From NCBI GenBank assembly GCA_038224055.1, contig JBBRGO010000021.1:1-23144 (forward strand): 23,144 nt of DNA, read 5' to 3'. Every line of letters begins with the position of its first letter. Positions within the stretch are counted from its first letter, which is position 1. The notes below the pieces were generated by a model. The model had not been told where the DNA came from, ran no database searches, and was given only the letters and a program-made list of their open reading frames with translations. The DNA comes from JBDSSS01 sp038224055 (lineage in GTDB: Bacteria; Actinomycetota; Actinomycetes; Actinomycetales; Dermatophilaceae). The translations under genes and the position numbers were made by a program. Positions 14,763 to 23,144 of the stretch are shown here, in pieces.

Positions 14763-15500
14763 GTGGACCCGTCCCGGGATGCTGAGCGGCGTGGAGCAGC
14801 GGCCCTGCTCGACCTCGTCCTGCCGGTGGAGTGCCTCGGGTGCCGGCGTCCGGGCCGGGCGTGGTGTCGACGGTGTGCCCGGGCACTGGCCCGGTTGGCG
14901 GTGGGCGGCCCCCGCCGGGTTCGCCCGGAGCCTGCCCCGGTGGGGCTGCCGCCCGTGCACGCGTCGTGCGACTACGCGGAGCCGGTGCGCGCCGTCATCA
15001 GCCGATGGAAGGACCACGGTCGTCACGATGCGACGCCGCTGCTCGCGCCGCTGCTCGCGGCATCCGTGCGCGCTGCGGTCGCGGAGCGGGGGTGGGAGGG
15101 ACTTCCCGCCCTCGTCGTGCCGGCGCCGTCCTCCCCGCGGTCGAGGCGGGCCCGGGGCGGGGTGCCCCTGGAGTCGTTGGCCCGGCGCGTGCAGCGGGAG
15201 TCACTGCACACCCTTCGGGTCGCACCGGCCCTGGCGCACGGCAGGAGGGTGGCCGACCAGGCGGGTCTCGGCACGGGGGACCGGCGCCGCAACCTCGACG
15301 GCGCGTTGATCCTGGCGCCGCGCTGGCACGAGGTCGTCGTCGGCCGCCGGGTCGTGCTCGTCGACGACGTGGTGACGACGGGGAGCACCCTCGCCGAGGC
15401 GGCCCGGGTGCTGAGCGACGCGGGGGCGTCCGGCGTCGTCGCCGCCGTCGTCGCAGCCACCCGCCTGATCCGGTCCACGGATCCGGTCGCAGGCGTGTGA
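14763..15500 (+). CDS. ComF family phosphoribosyltransferase-like protein
   Basis: 245 aa, GTG start at 14763 (assignment moderate; no good Shine-Dalgarno sequence is seen and 99 nt separate it from lpqB). A double cysteine zinc ribbon (Cys24-x2-Cys27, Cys35-x2-Cys38) is followed by the type I phosphoribosyltransferase fold, with the YAEPVRAVISRWKDHG segment typical of ComF, VVPAPSSPRSRRARGG, and the PRPP loop VVLVDDVVTTGST at 197-209. ComF is needed for natural DNA uptake in some bacteria, but in actinobacteria the lpqB-comF-hpf arrangement is common without known competence and the substrate is unknown. It may be co-transcribed with lpqB. Confidence 0.88.
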   Translation: MDPSRDAERRGAAALLDLVLPVECLGCRRPGRAWCRRCARALARLAVGGPRRVRPEPAPVGLPPVHASCDYAEPVRAVISRWKDHGRHDATPLLAPLLAASVRAAVAERGWEGLPALVVPAPSSPRSRRARGGVPLESLARRVQRESLHTLRVAPALAHGRRVADQAGLGTGDRRRNLDGALILAPRWHEVVVGRRVVLVDDVVTTGSTLAEAARVLSDAGASGVVAAVVAATRLIRSTDPVAGV

Positions 15501-15526
15501 GATCAGTCCGTTTCGCGGTGTTCGCC

Positions 15527-15555
15527 TTCCCAGTCAGGTCACCCCGAAGTAGGGT
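15527..15555 (+). promoter_or_regulatory. Probable hpf promoter (TTCCCA-N17-TAGGGT)
   Basis: TAGGGT at 15550-15555 is preceded by TTCCCA at 15527-15532 with a 17-nt spacer. Transcription would begin near 15562, leaving about 146 nt before the hpf start codon and placing a small ORF right at the 5' end. Confidence 0.45.
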
Positions 15556-15561
15556 CGGGAC

Positions 15562-15615
15562 ATGGAAGCCCCACCGGGGCGACGGACCGTTCGCGGCCCT
15601 CGTTTCCCGGGCTGA
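15562..15615 (+). CDS. Possible 17-codon leaderless upstream ORF in the hpf leader
   Basis: ATG at 15562 is followed by 16 sense codons and TGA (15613-15615), giving MEAPPGRRTVRGPRFPG. The ATG sits 6 nt after the TAGGGT -10, the same spacing as at real gene starts in this window, so a leaderless mRNA would expose this ORF to ribosomes. It contains a GCCCC/GGGGC mini-hairpin (15568-15580). It stops 92 nt before hpf. It may be a regulatory leader peptide or a chance ORF; codon use alone cannot decide at this length. Confidence 0.3.
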   Translation: MEAPPGRRTVRGPRFPG

Positions 15616-15695
15616 TCGAGCGAGAGGGGATGGTGCCGAGGCGACACGCGGGTCTTTCCCGGGCCCGGTCTGTTACCAGGATCAACCGTTCGATC

Positions 15696-15702
15696 AAGGA
15701 GG
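15696..15702 (+). promoter_or_regulatory. Perfect Shine-Dalgarno sequence of hpf
   Basis: AAGGAGG lies 5 nt before the GTG at 15708 and fixes that start over the in-frame ATG at 15630. It is the best ribosome binding site in the window, unlike the leaderless neighbours. Confidence 0.85.
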
Positions 15703-15707
15703 ATAAC

Positions 15708-16337
15708 GTGGAGATCGTCGTCACTGGGCGTCACGTCCAGATCCCCGACCGATTCCGAGAGCAGCTGGGCGAGCGCCTGGCCAAGGTCCCCTCACTGGCA
15801 CCCAAGGTGCACCGCATCGACGTCGTCGTCACCCACGAGCGCGTCGCGCGCGGGTCGGACCGGGTCGAGATCACCTGCCATGCCAAGGGACCCGTCATCC
15901 GCGCCGAGGCCTGCCTCGATGACAAGTTCGCCGCGCTCGACGCGGCCGCGGACAAGCTCATGGAACGACTTCGCCGCGTGCACGACAAGCGGCAGGTCAG
16001 CCGAGGACGACGCCTCCCCGAGTCCGTCGCGCAGGCAACCGCGCGCGCCGAGGGCGCCGGCGCCGCCAGTGCGGCTGAGCCCGATGAGCCCGCTGACGCC
16101 GACCTCGATCGCTTCGGCGCCGTCGGCAACTCGCCGATCGAGGTCCGGGAGAAGATCCACACGGCCGCACCGATGTCACTCGAGGACGCGGTCAACCAGA
16201 TGGAGCTCGTGGGGCACGACTTCTTCCTCTTTCACGACGCCGAGACCGATCGCCCGAGCGTCGTCTACCGCCGCCGTGGCTGGAGCTACGGCGTCCTGCA
16301 CCTGGAGACCGACAACGACGTGGCCGCATCGGCCTGA
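15708..16337 (+). CDS. hpf: Long-form ribosome hibernation promoting factor
   Basis: 209 aa, GTG start set by the perfect Shine-Dalgarno sequence and by the canonical beginning (EIVVTGRHVQIPDRF). It binds the 30S decoding region and, through its C-terminal domain, pairs 70S ribosomes into inactive 100S dimers in stationary phase or stress. Residues 1-100 are the RMF/HPF ribosome-binding domain (including VHRIDVVVTHE and ACLDDKFAALDAAADKLMERLRR). Residues about 105-140 are an acidic and Ala-rich linker. Residues about 145-205 are the dimerisation domain (SPIEVREKIHTAAPMSLEDAVNQMELVGHDFFLFHDAETDRPSVVYRRRGWSYGVLHL region). A 146-nt leader with a possible upstream ORF precedes it and a strong hairpin follows it. 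Confidence 0.95.
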   Translation: MEIVVTGRHVQIPDRFREQLGERLAKVPSLAPKVHRIDVVVTHERVARGSDRVEITCHAKGPVIRAEACLDDKFAALDAAADKLMERLRRVHDKRQVSRGRRLPESVAQATARAEGAGAASAAEPDEPADADLDRFGAVGNSPIEVREKIHTAAPMSLEDAVNQMELVGHDFFLFHDAETDRPSVVYRRRGWSYGVLHLETDNDVAASA

Positions 16338-16353
16338 CCGGAGCCGCAGGCAC

Positions 16354-16387
16354 CCGGCCACCCGCCCCGCCCGGGGCGGGTGGTCGG
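16354..16387 (+). terminator. Hairpin terminator after hpf
   Basis: A 15-bp stem (16354-16368 with 16373-16387, including one G-T wobble) closes on a 4-nt loop GCCC, starting 17 nt after the hpf stop. The core CCACCCGCCCC/GGGGCGGGTGG is perfect. There is no U-tract. Confidence 0.75.
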
Positions 16388-16469
16388 CATGTGGCGCGAA
16401 GGGGTGGAGGGCCGGGGTGGCGGTGAGAATGCCGCGAGTCGAGGGGCACCCGGCACGGCCGGTCTTTGC

Positions 16470-16475
16470 GAGGAT
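16470..16475 (+). promoter_or_regulatory. Possible -10 element (GAGGAT) of the response regulator gene
   Basis: GAGGAT ends 6 nt before the GTG at 16482. It is a weaker match to TAnnnT but has the same spacing as the other leaderless starts, and no Shine-Dalgarno sequence is positioned for this GTG. Confidence 0.35.
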
Positions 16476-16481
16476 GGCCTC

Positions 16482-17225
16482 GTGACCCCGACCCAGACCT
16501 CCACCCAGACGTCCGCCCCGCACCCGGCCGGAAGTGCGAGCCCGCACGACCGCATCCGCGTGCTCATCGTCGATGACCACGCCCTCTACCGGCGCGGACT
16601 GCAGACCGTCCTCGCCACCGAGGAGGGGTTCGACGTCGTGGGCGAGGCCGCCGACGGGGTCGAGGCGGTGGAGCAGGCTGAGGAGACCCTCCCGGACGTG
16701 ATCGTCATGGACGTCGGGATGCCCAAGCGTGGCGGCATCGAGGCGTGCCGGGTCATCCGGCAACGGGTCCCGTCGGCGCGGATCCTCATGCTCACGAGCT
16801 CCGACGACGAGGCGAACCTGTTCGAGGCGGTGCGCGCGGGCGCCAACGGCTACCTGCTCAAGGACGTGCCGCCGGAGGAGGTGGCGGCCGGCATCATCGC
16901 GCTGCACCACGGTCATTCGCTCATCTCCCCGCTGATGGCCTCGAAACTGCTCACCGAGTTCGCGCAGATCAGCCAGCGGGCCACGGTGGCCGCGACCGTG
17001 CCCAGCCCCGCCCTCGAGCTGCCGCGGCTCACCGAACGCGAGCTGGAGATCCTGCGCCTCGTCGCCCGTGGCCGCCTCAACCGCGAGATCGCCGCCGAGC
17101 TCTACATCGCCGAGAACACCGTCCGCAACCACATCCGCAACATCCTCGACAAGCTGCAGATGCACTCGCGCATGGAGGCGGCCATGTACGCCGTCCGGCA
17201 GCGCCTCATCGAACCGGGCGAATGA
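16482..17225 (+). CDS. NarL/LuxR-type response regulator (orphan)
   Basis: 247 aa, GTG start at 16482. A Thr/Ser/Gln-rich extension (1-22) precedes the receiver domain (25-140): acidic Asp31-Asp32, phosphoacceptor Asp77 (VIVMDVGMP), Thr105, Lys127. A linker leads to a LuxR-type helix-turn-helix (about 180-240) with LTERELEILRLVARGRLNREIAAELYIAENTVRNHIRNILDKL. It should bind DNA as a dimer when phosphorylated. No histidine kinase gene is adjacent, so its kinase is encoded elsewhere or it is unphosphorylated. Its stop overlaps the start of the AlkX/YcaQ-type gene (ATGA), coupling the two. Targets and stimulus are unknown. A hairpin isolates it from hpf. Confidence 0.9.
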   Translation: MTPTQTSTQTSAPHPAGSASPHDRIRVLIVDDHALYRRGLQTVLATEEGFDVVGEAADGVEAVEQAEETLPDVIVMDVGMPKRGGIEACRVIRQRVPSARILMLTSSDDEANLFEAVRAGANGYLLKDVPPEEVAAGIIALHHGHSLISPLMASKLLTEFAQISQRATVAATVPSPALELPRLTERELEILRLVARGRLNREIAAELYIAENTVRNHIRNILDKLQMHSRMEAAMYAVRQRLIEPGE

Positions 17226-18439
17226 CCGACGCGCCCGGCCCGGCGACGCGGACGGTCACCCGCGGCCAGGCGCGGCGGATCGCGATCGCTGCCCAGGGGT
17301 TCCTCGACCCGCGTCCCGCGCCGTTCGCGGCGACGATGCGTCACGTCCAGCGGGTCGTCGACCGGGTCGGTGTCGTGCAGATCGACAGCGTCAACGTCCT
17401 CGCGCGCAGCCAGTACCTTCCCTTCTTCTCCCGGCTCGGTCCCTATGACACCGCCCTGCTCGACCGGGCGAGGGACCAGCACCCCCGGCGGCTCGTCGAG
17501 TACTGGGCCCACGAGGCCAGCCTCATCCCACCCTCGACGTGGCCGTTGCTCGAGCCGCGGATGCGCGAGGCGGCCCAGCAGGCGTGGGGGTCAATGCGCC
17601 GCATCCTCACCGAGCGTCCCGACTACGTCGACACGGTGCAGGCGGAGGTCGAGGCGCGCGGGCCGATGACCTCGCGGGAGATGGAGCGGGCGCTGGCCCA
17701 CGACCGTCCCCGCCCGACGGAGCACTGGGGCTGGAACTGGTCGGAGGTCAAGCAGGCGCTCGAGTACCTCTTCTGGGCCGGCCGGATCAGCTCGGCGGGA
17801 CGCACCAGCTCGTTCGAGCGACGGTATGCCGCTCTCGAGGCCACCGCGCCACGCGACCTTCGTGAGGCCTGGCGTCATCGGGCTGGTCCCGAGCACGATC
17901 CGGATCGCTACGTCGAGCTGGTCCGGATCGCGGCCCGCGCGCACGGGATCGGCACCGAGCGGTGCCTCGCCGACTACTTCCGGATCTCGCGGGCCCGGGC
18001 CCGGCCGGCAGTCGCCGCGCTGGTCGACTCCGGGGAGCTGGTCCCCGTCACGGTGCCCGGCTGGCAGCCGGCCTGGCTGCACGCCGAGGCGCGCGTCCCG
18101 CGCCGGGTGCAGGCGCAGGCCCTGCTCAGTCCCTTCGACTCCCTCATCTGGCAGCGGGAGCGGGTCGAGGCACTGTGGGGCTTCCGCTACCGGATCGAGA
18201 TCTACACCCCGGCGGACCGGCGGGTGCACGGCTACTACGTGCTGCCCTTCCTGCACGGCGAGGACCTCGTGGCGCGCTGCGACCTCAAGGCCGACCGGGC
18301 GGCGGGGCTGCTCCGCTGCCACCGGATCAGCTGGGAGGCGCACGCACCGGAGGCCGCCCGTCCCGCTCTCGTCGCCCACCTCGAGTCGATGGCGCACTGG
18401 CTCGGGCTCGCCGGGGGGATCAGCCTGCCGGCCACCTGA
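17222..18439 (+). CDS. AlkX/YcaQ-type winged-helix DNA glycosylase (interstrand crosslink repair family)
   Basis: 405 aa, ATG in the overlap with the upstream stop. It belongs to the HTH_42 superfamily (E. coli YcaQ/AlkX and Streptomyces AlkZ), made of tandem winged helices and a beta-barrel, which removes alkylated bases and unhooks interstrand crosslinks. The catalytic motif is visible as Gln53-Ile-Asp55 (VVQIDSVNVLARSQ). QxD is the AlkX/YcaQ signature, whereas AlkZ self-resistance enzymes have QxQ. Other family marks are YWAHEASLIP, WNWSEVKQALEYLFWAGRIS and SPFDSLIWQRERVEALWGFRYRIEIYTP. Length is normal. As no toxin-biosynthesis gene is nearby, a general repair role is more likely than self-resistance. 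Coupling to a response regulator gene suggests control by an outside signal. Confidence 0.88.
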   Translation: MTDAPGPATRTVTRGQARRIAIAAQGFLDPRPAPFAATMRHVQRVVDRVGVVQIDSVNVLARSQYLPFFSRLGPYDTALLDRARDQHPRRLVEYWAHEASLIPPSTWPLLEPRMREAAQQAWGSMRRILTERPDYVDTVQAEVEARGPMTSREMERALAHDRPRPTEHWGWNWSEVKQALEYLFWAGRISSAGRTSSFERRYAALEATAPRDLREAWRHRAGPEHDPDRYVELVRIAARAHGIGTERCLADYFRISRARARPAVAALVDSGELVPVTVPGWQPAWLHAEARVPRRVQAQALLSPFDSLIWQRERVEALWGFRYRIEIYTPADRRVHGYYVLPFLHGEDLVARCDLKADRAAGLLRCHRISWEAHAPEAARPALVAHLESMAHWLGLAGGISLPAT

Positions 18440-18506
18440 CCGGGGCCGCCCCGCCGGGAACTGCGGACCACCGCCGGGGCGTTGGTCGGGGAGCCGGGGC
18501 AGCGAC

Positions 18507-18517
18507 TAGCCTAGGCA
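18507..18517 (+). promoter_or_regulatory. Overlapping -10 candidates of secA (TAGCCT, TAGGCA)
   Basis: TAGCCT (18507-18512) and TAGGCA (18512-18517) overlap by one base. The second lies 6 nt before an in-frame GTG at 18524, the leaderless spacing, while the accepted secA ATG is at 18590. Which start is used depends on the true transcription start. Confidence 0.45.
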
Positions 18518-18520
18518 GGT

Positions 18521-18538
18521 CCCGTGACCCCTCACGGG
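18521..18538 (+). promoter_or_regulatory. Perfect 7-bp hairpin at the 5' end of the secA transcript
   Basis: CCCGTGA (18521-18527) pairs with TCACGGG (18532-18538) around loop CCCC. It would form the very 5' end of the secA mRNA, so it could stabilise the transcript or hinder initiation at GTG 18524, which lies within the stem. Confidence 0.4.
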
Positions 18539-18589
18539 CGACGACGCCCAGGACGGGCGCTCCGACGTTCTTCGGGAGTGAGATCACAG

Positions 18590-21427
<2,838 letters not shown>

Positions 21428-21447
21428 GCGCTCGGGTCATCGGCCGT

Positions 21448-21473
21448 CCGCTCTCACCCGATGGTGAGAGCGG
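21448..21473. terminator. Bidirectional hairpin terminator between secA and the Rv3235-type gene
   Basis: CCGCTCTCACC (21448-21458) pairs perfectly with GGTGAGAGCGG (21463-21473) around loop CGAT: 11 bp, beginning 20 nt after the secA stop. On the minus strand the same hairpin contains the last codons and TGA (21454-21456) of the converging gene. It can serve both transcripts. Confidence 0.75.
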
Positions 21474-22005
21474 TGACGAGCCAGCGACCGTCGAGGCCCT
21501 CCAGCCGGATGGCGAGGGCGCGGACCCGTCCGTGGGACACGACCACGGCGCACGCCTCCACGATCCCGTCGGCGGGTTCACACACGCGCACCCGGCGGAC
21601 CACGGCGGGCCGGCGGGGCTCGGCCTGACGGCGCCGCGCCGAGACCATGGCCCGTCGGGCCACCACCGCGTACACCGTCGGCGAGGTGTGCCTGATCAGC
21701 TGCGGCGCGGGGCGCTGGCCGGAGACGACCTCGACGATGGCCTGCGAGAGCTTGGCGACGAAGGGGTGCGCAGCCGGAAGCTGGCTGCTGCGCGTCTGTT
21801 GTCGGCCGAAGTCCTCGTCGTCGCAGAGCCGGAAGTCGAGGGAGAGCGTCTCCTGAGGTGGTGCCGGTTGCTCGCCGTAGGCCTCGTCGGCGCTGATGAT
21901 CCGCGGCGCCGTCCGGGGGATGCGCCGAACCCCGAACGCCCTCCCCGCCTCGACGGCGGTCGGCCGTGCGGCGACGCGGCGGGTCCCCGGGCGCGTCGGC
22001 GTCAC
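21454..22005 (-). CDS. Rv3235 family protein (DUF6459-like)
   Basis: 183 aa, GTG start at 22005 chosen because it overlaps the upstream stop (GTGA) and because longer in-frame extensions are arginine/proline-rich shadow of the LysM gene. The N-terminal 80 residues are basic and Pro-rich. The conserved domain is the C-terminal half: HPFVAKLSQAIVEVVSGQRPAPQLIRHTSPTVYAVVARRA, then VRRVRVCEPADGIVEACAVVVSHGRVRALAIRLEGLDGRWLVTALTIG. This is the signature I recall for the Rv3235 family, commonly found close to secA in actinobacteria. Its function is unknown; no membrane segment or catalytic motif is visible. It is co-translated with the LysM protein and converges on secA. Confidence 0.82.
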   Translation of the reverse strand: MTPTRPGTRRVAARPTAVEAGRAFGVRRIPRTAPRIISADEAYGEQPAPPQETLSLDFRLCDDEDFGRQQTRSSQLPAAHPFVAKLSQAIVEVVSGQRPAPQLIRHTSPTVYAVVARRAMVSARRRQAEPRRPAVVRRVRVCEPADGIVEACAVVVSHGRVRALAIRLEGLDGRWLVTALTIG

Positions 22006-22814
22006 GACGACGACCGGTCCGGTGGGGGGCGCAGCTGCGTCCCGGGCCGGATGAGGTCGGGGTCCTCGCCGATGACCGCGCGGTTGACGGCATACCACCG
22101 GGGCCACTCGTGGGCGATCGCACCGACGGACGCGGAGGGTCCGAGGTGGTCGGCTGCGATCCCCCACAGGGTGTCGCCGCGACGGACCGTGACCGTGTCG
22201 AGGACGGCCTCTCGGTGGCGAGGCGGCGGGGCGAGGACTGACCCGGTCGCCGCGTCGTGGGACGGTGTCGGGCGGGCAGGTCGCCACCCGGGGGAGGGAT
22301 CACCCTCGTGGGAGGGGTCGGGGGCCTGCCGAGTCGTCGGGACCGATCCGGCGTGCGTCGGGTGGTAGCCGGGGTCGAGCTGCGCGGCGGCGGCCGCCCG
22401 AGACCCCGTGGCCGCCGTCGCGCACGAGGGCAGGGACAGCGCCCCGAGCCCGGCGCCGATCCCCACCACGAGGAGCTGTCTCACGAGGGCCGGGGTGACC
22501 CGCGGCGCCATCGCGGTGCCCAGCCGGCCCAGTGCTCCCGGCGCCAGGGAGAGCGTCGTGACCAACGCCCCGGCGGCGAGCCACGCCGTCAGCGCGGCGC
22601 CGGTCCAGAGCAGGATCGCCTCGAGGGTCGCGTCGGCGCTCGCGGGCCCGGACCGGCCCGGTGGGCTGCCGGTCGCGAAGGGCCAGCCGTCGGCCGCGAT
22701 GAGCACGAAGGCTCTCAGGGCGGCGAGGGAGAGCGCGGCGGTCGCCAGCGAACGGGCCACCCCCCGCCCTCGCTGGAGGCGTGCGCTCGTCCGGTCGACC
22801 CCTGAGCCAATCAT
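22002..22814 (-). CDS. LysM-domain membrane protein
   Basis: 270 aa from ATG 22814. Two in-frame ATGs (22823, 22814) are close; 22814 is preferred because it lies 7 nt after the -10 TTGAAT of a good minus-strand promoter. Hydrophobic segments appear at about residues 20-41, 62-90 and 110-130; the last ends in LPSCATA and could be a helix or a signal-like segment. A Pro/His-rich linker (about 140-205) precedes a single C-terminal LysM domain (about 208-264: VTVRRGDTLWGIAADHLG to LIRPGTQLRPP), which normally binds peptidoglycan. The likely topology is an inner-membrane protein with the LysM part outside. It is co-translated with the Rv3235-type gene (4-nt overlap). A role in cell-wall linkage is inferred only. 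Confidence 0.82.
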   Translation of the reverse strand: MIGSGVDRTSARLQRGRGVARSLATAALSLAALRAFVLIAADGWPFATGSPPGRSGPASADATLEAILLWTGAALTAWLAAGALVTTLSLAPGALGRLGTAMAPRVTPALVRQLLVVGIGAGLGALSLPSCATAATGSRAAAAAQLDPGYHPTHAGSVPTTRQAPDPSHEGDPSPGWRPARPTPSHDAATGSVLAPPPRHREAVLDTVTVRRGDTLWGIAADHLGPSASVGAIAHEWPRWYAVNRAVIGEDPDLIRPGTQLRPPPDRSSS

Positions 22815-22821
22815 AGCGTTC

Positions 22822-22851
22822 ATTCAATGCCGTTTACCTGCGTTTGGTCAA
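22822..22851 (-). promoter_or_regulatory. Promoter of the LysM/Rv3235-type pair (TTGACC-N18-TTGAAT)
   Basis: On the minus strand TTGACC (22851-22846) and TTGAAT (22827-22822) are separated by 18 nt. This is the best -35/-10 pair I found in the window. The -10 ends 7 nt before the ATG at 22814 and overlaps the alternative ATG at 22823, so the 22823 start could not be on a transcript from this promoter. Confidence 0.55.
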
Positions 22852-22904
22852 CGGTGCCTGTGACTGCTGTGGATGACGGCCTCCGTGAGCCCTGCGGCGC
22901 TCGC

Positions 22905-22910
22905 TACGCT
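22905..22910 (+). promoter_or_regulatory. -10 element (TACGCT) of the terminal plus-strand gene
   Basis: TACGCT ends 6 nt before the GTG at 22917, the recurring leaderless spacing. It faces the opposite way from the LysM promoter about 55 bp away. Confidence 0.45.
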
Positions 22911-22916
22911 GGCGAC

Positions 22917-23144
22917 GTGCGGTGGGACCGGTTGTTCGACGATCTGGCGGCGCAGGTCGCCTCGGACGAGGCTCGCGACCTGCACTGGGAGATCGCGGAC
23001 CGGACCCGGCGCGAAAGGGCCCTCATCGACCTCCATGCGCGACTGCTCGCGAACGTCGGCTCACCGCTGACGGTGCGACTCCCGGGTGGGCCCCTGCACG
23101 GCATCCTGCTCGACGTGGGGCCGGACTGGGTGCTGCTCGAGGTG
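22917..23144 (+). CDS. Conserved actinobacterial hypothetical protein (5' part only)
   Basis: The first 76 codons are present and the frame runs off the window. GTG 22917 is chosen from the TACGCT box and because the protein starts with the recognisable RWDRLFDDLAAQV. A predicted helical stretch (5-50, with EIADRTRRERALIDLHARL) is followed by a short beta-rich part (PLTVRLPGGPLHGILLDVGPDWVLLEV). I recall similar proteins in many actinobacteria, where they are unnamed; the beta part looks like a small barrel or SH3-like fold. No function can be assigned. It is transcribed away from the LysM gene. Confidence 0.75.
   Translation, partial: MRWDRLFDDLAAQVASDEARDLHWEIADRTRRERALIDLHARLLANVGSPLTVRLPGGPLHGILLDVGPDWVLLEV

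Noticed and set aside
11691..15026. Very long open frame on the minus strand opposite mtrB, lpqB and comF
   Set aside because: It is antisense to three well recognised genes and shows the Arg/Gly/Pro-rich composition of high-GC shadow frames, with no recognisable domain.
15630..15707. Upstream in-frame ATG at 15630 as the hpf start
   Set aside because: The perfect AAGGAGG before GTG 15708 and the canonical HPF N-terminus both point to the downstream start.
18447..18481. Hairpin CGCCCCG/CGGGGCG after the glycosylase gene as a terminator
   Set aside because: Seven base pairs with a 21-nt loop and no U-tract; too weak in such GC-rich DNA to call.

Overview
The window is 23.1 kb of very GC-rich DNA (GC in nearly every third codon position, frequent GTG starts, many ATGA/GTGA overlaps). 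Gene content and order are typical of an actinobacterium: mycothione reductase, MtrA-MtrB-LpqB, DUF5719, DUF3499, an Rv3235-type protein, and SecA next to a long-form hibernation factor. Order and protein style suggest the order Micrococcales, possibly Intrasporangiaceae. That placement is an inference from memory. I see no tRNA, rRNA, insertion sequence, prophage or CRISPR array. It reads as a conserved chromosomal core region, not an island.

Layout. 1-7917: the tail of a membrane protein (probably a glycosyltransferase) overlaps a secreted DUF5719 protein. A metallopeptidase-fold protein that has lost HExxH follows on the minus strand, divergent from DUF3499. Then come phosphomannomutase (manB), a Trm112-like zinc protein and a SIS-domain phosphosugar isomerase-like protein, which form a sugar-phosphate unit, followed by mycothione reductase and a cation diffusion facilitator. 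7918-9587: S-adenosylhomocysteinase (ahcY) has a leader that can fold into a compact pseudoknot, and a strong hairpin follows the gene. 9762-15500: a small lipoprotein, the tightly packed mtrA-mtrB-lpqB envelope-signalling operon, then a ComF-like phosphoribosyltransferase. 15501-18439: hpf, preceded by a possible leaderless 17-codon ORF, then an orphan NarL-type response regulator translationally coupled to an AlkX/YcaQ-type crosslink glycosylase. 18440-23144: secA, a shared convergent hairpin terminator, a minus-strand pair (LysM membrane protein, then Rv3235-type protein), and the start of a divergent conserved gene.

Regulation. The most consistent non-coding signal is a TAnnnT-like -10 hexamer placed 6-8 nt before a start codon at many gene starts (2046 minus, 2145, 2600, 5519, 6970, 15562, 16482, 18524, 22814 minus, 22917). 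This implies widespread leaderless transcription and was used to choose several starts. Three strong hairpins without U-tracts (9548-9587, 16354-16387, 21448-21473) probably end transcription units.

Nothing here is clearly a new defence or mobile system. The items most worth a second look are the ahcY leader structure, the hpf upstream ORF, the regulator-glycosylase coupling, the degenerate metallopeptidase and the leaderless promoter pattern. No gap without a gene exceeds 300 bases; the longest, 9505-9761, holds the ahcY terminator and the unannotated upstream region of the lipoprotein gene.
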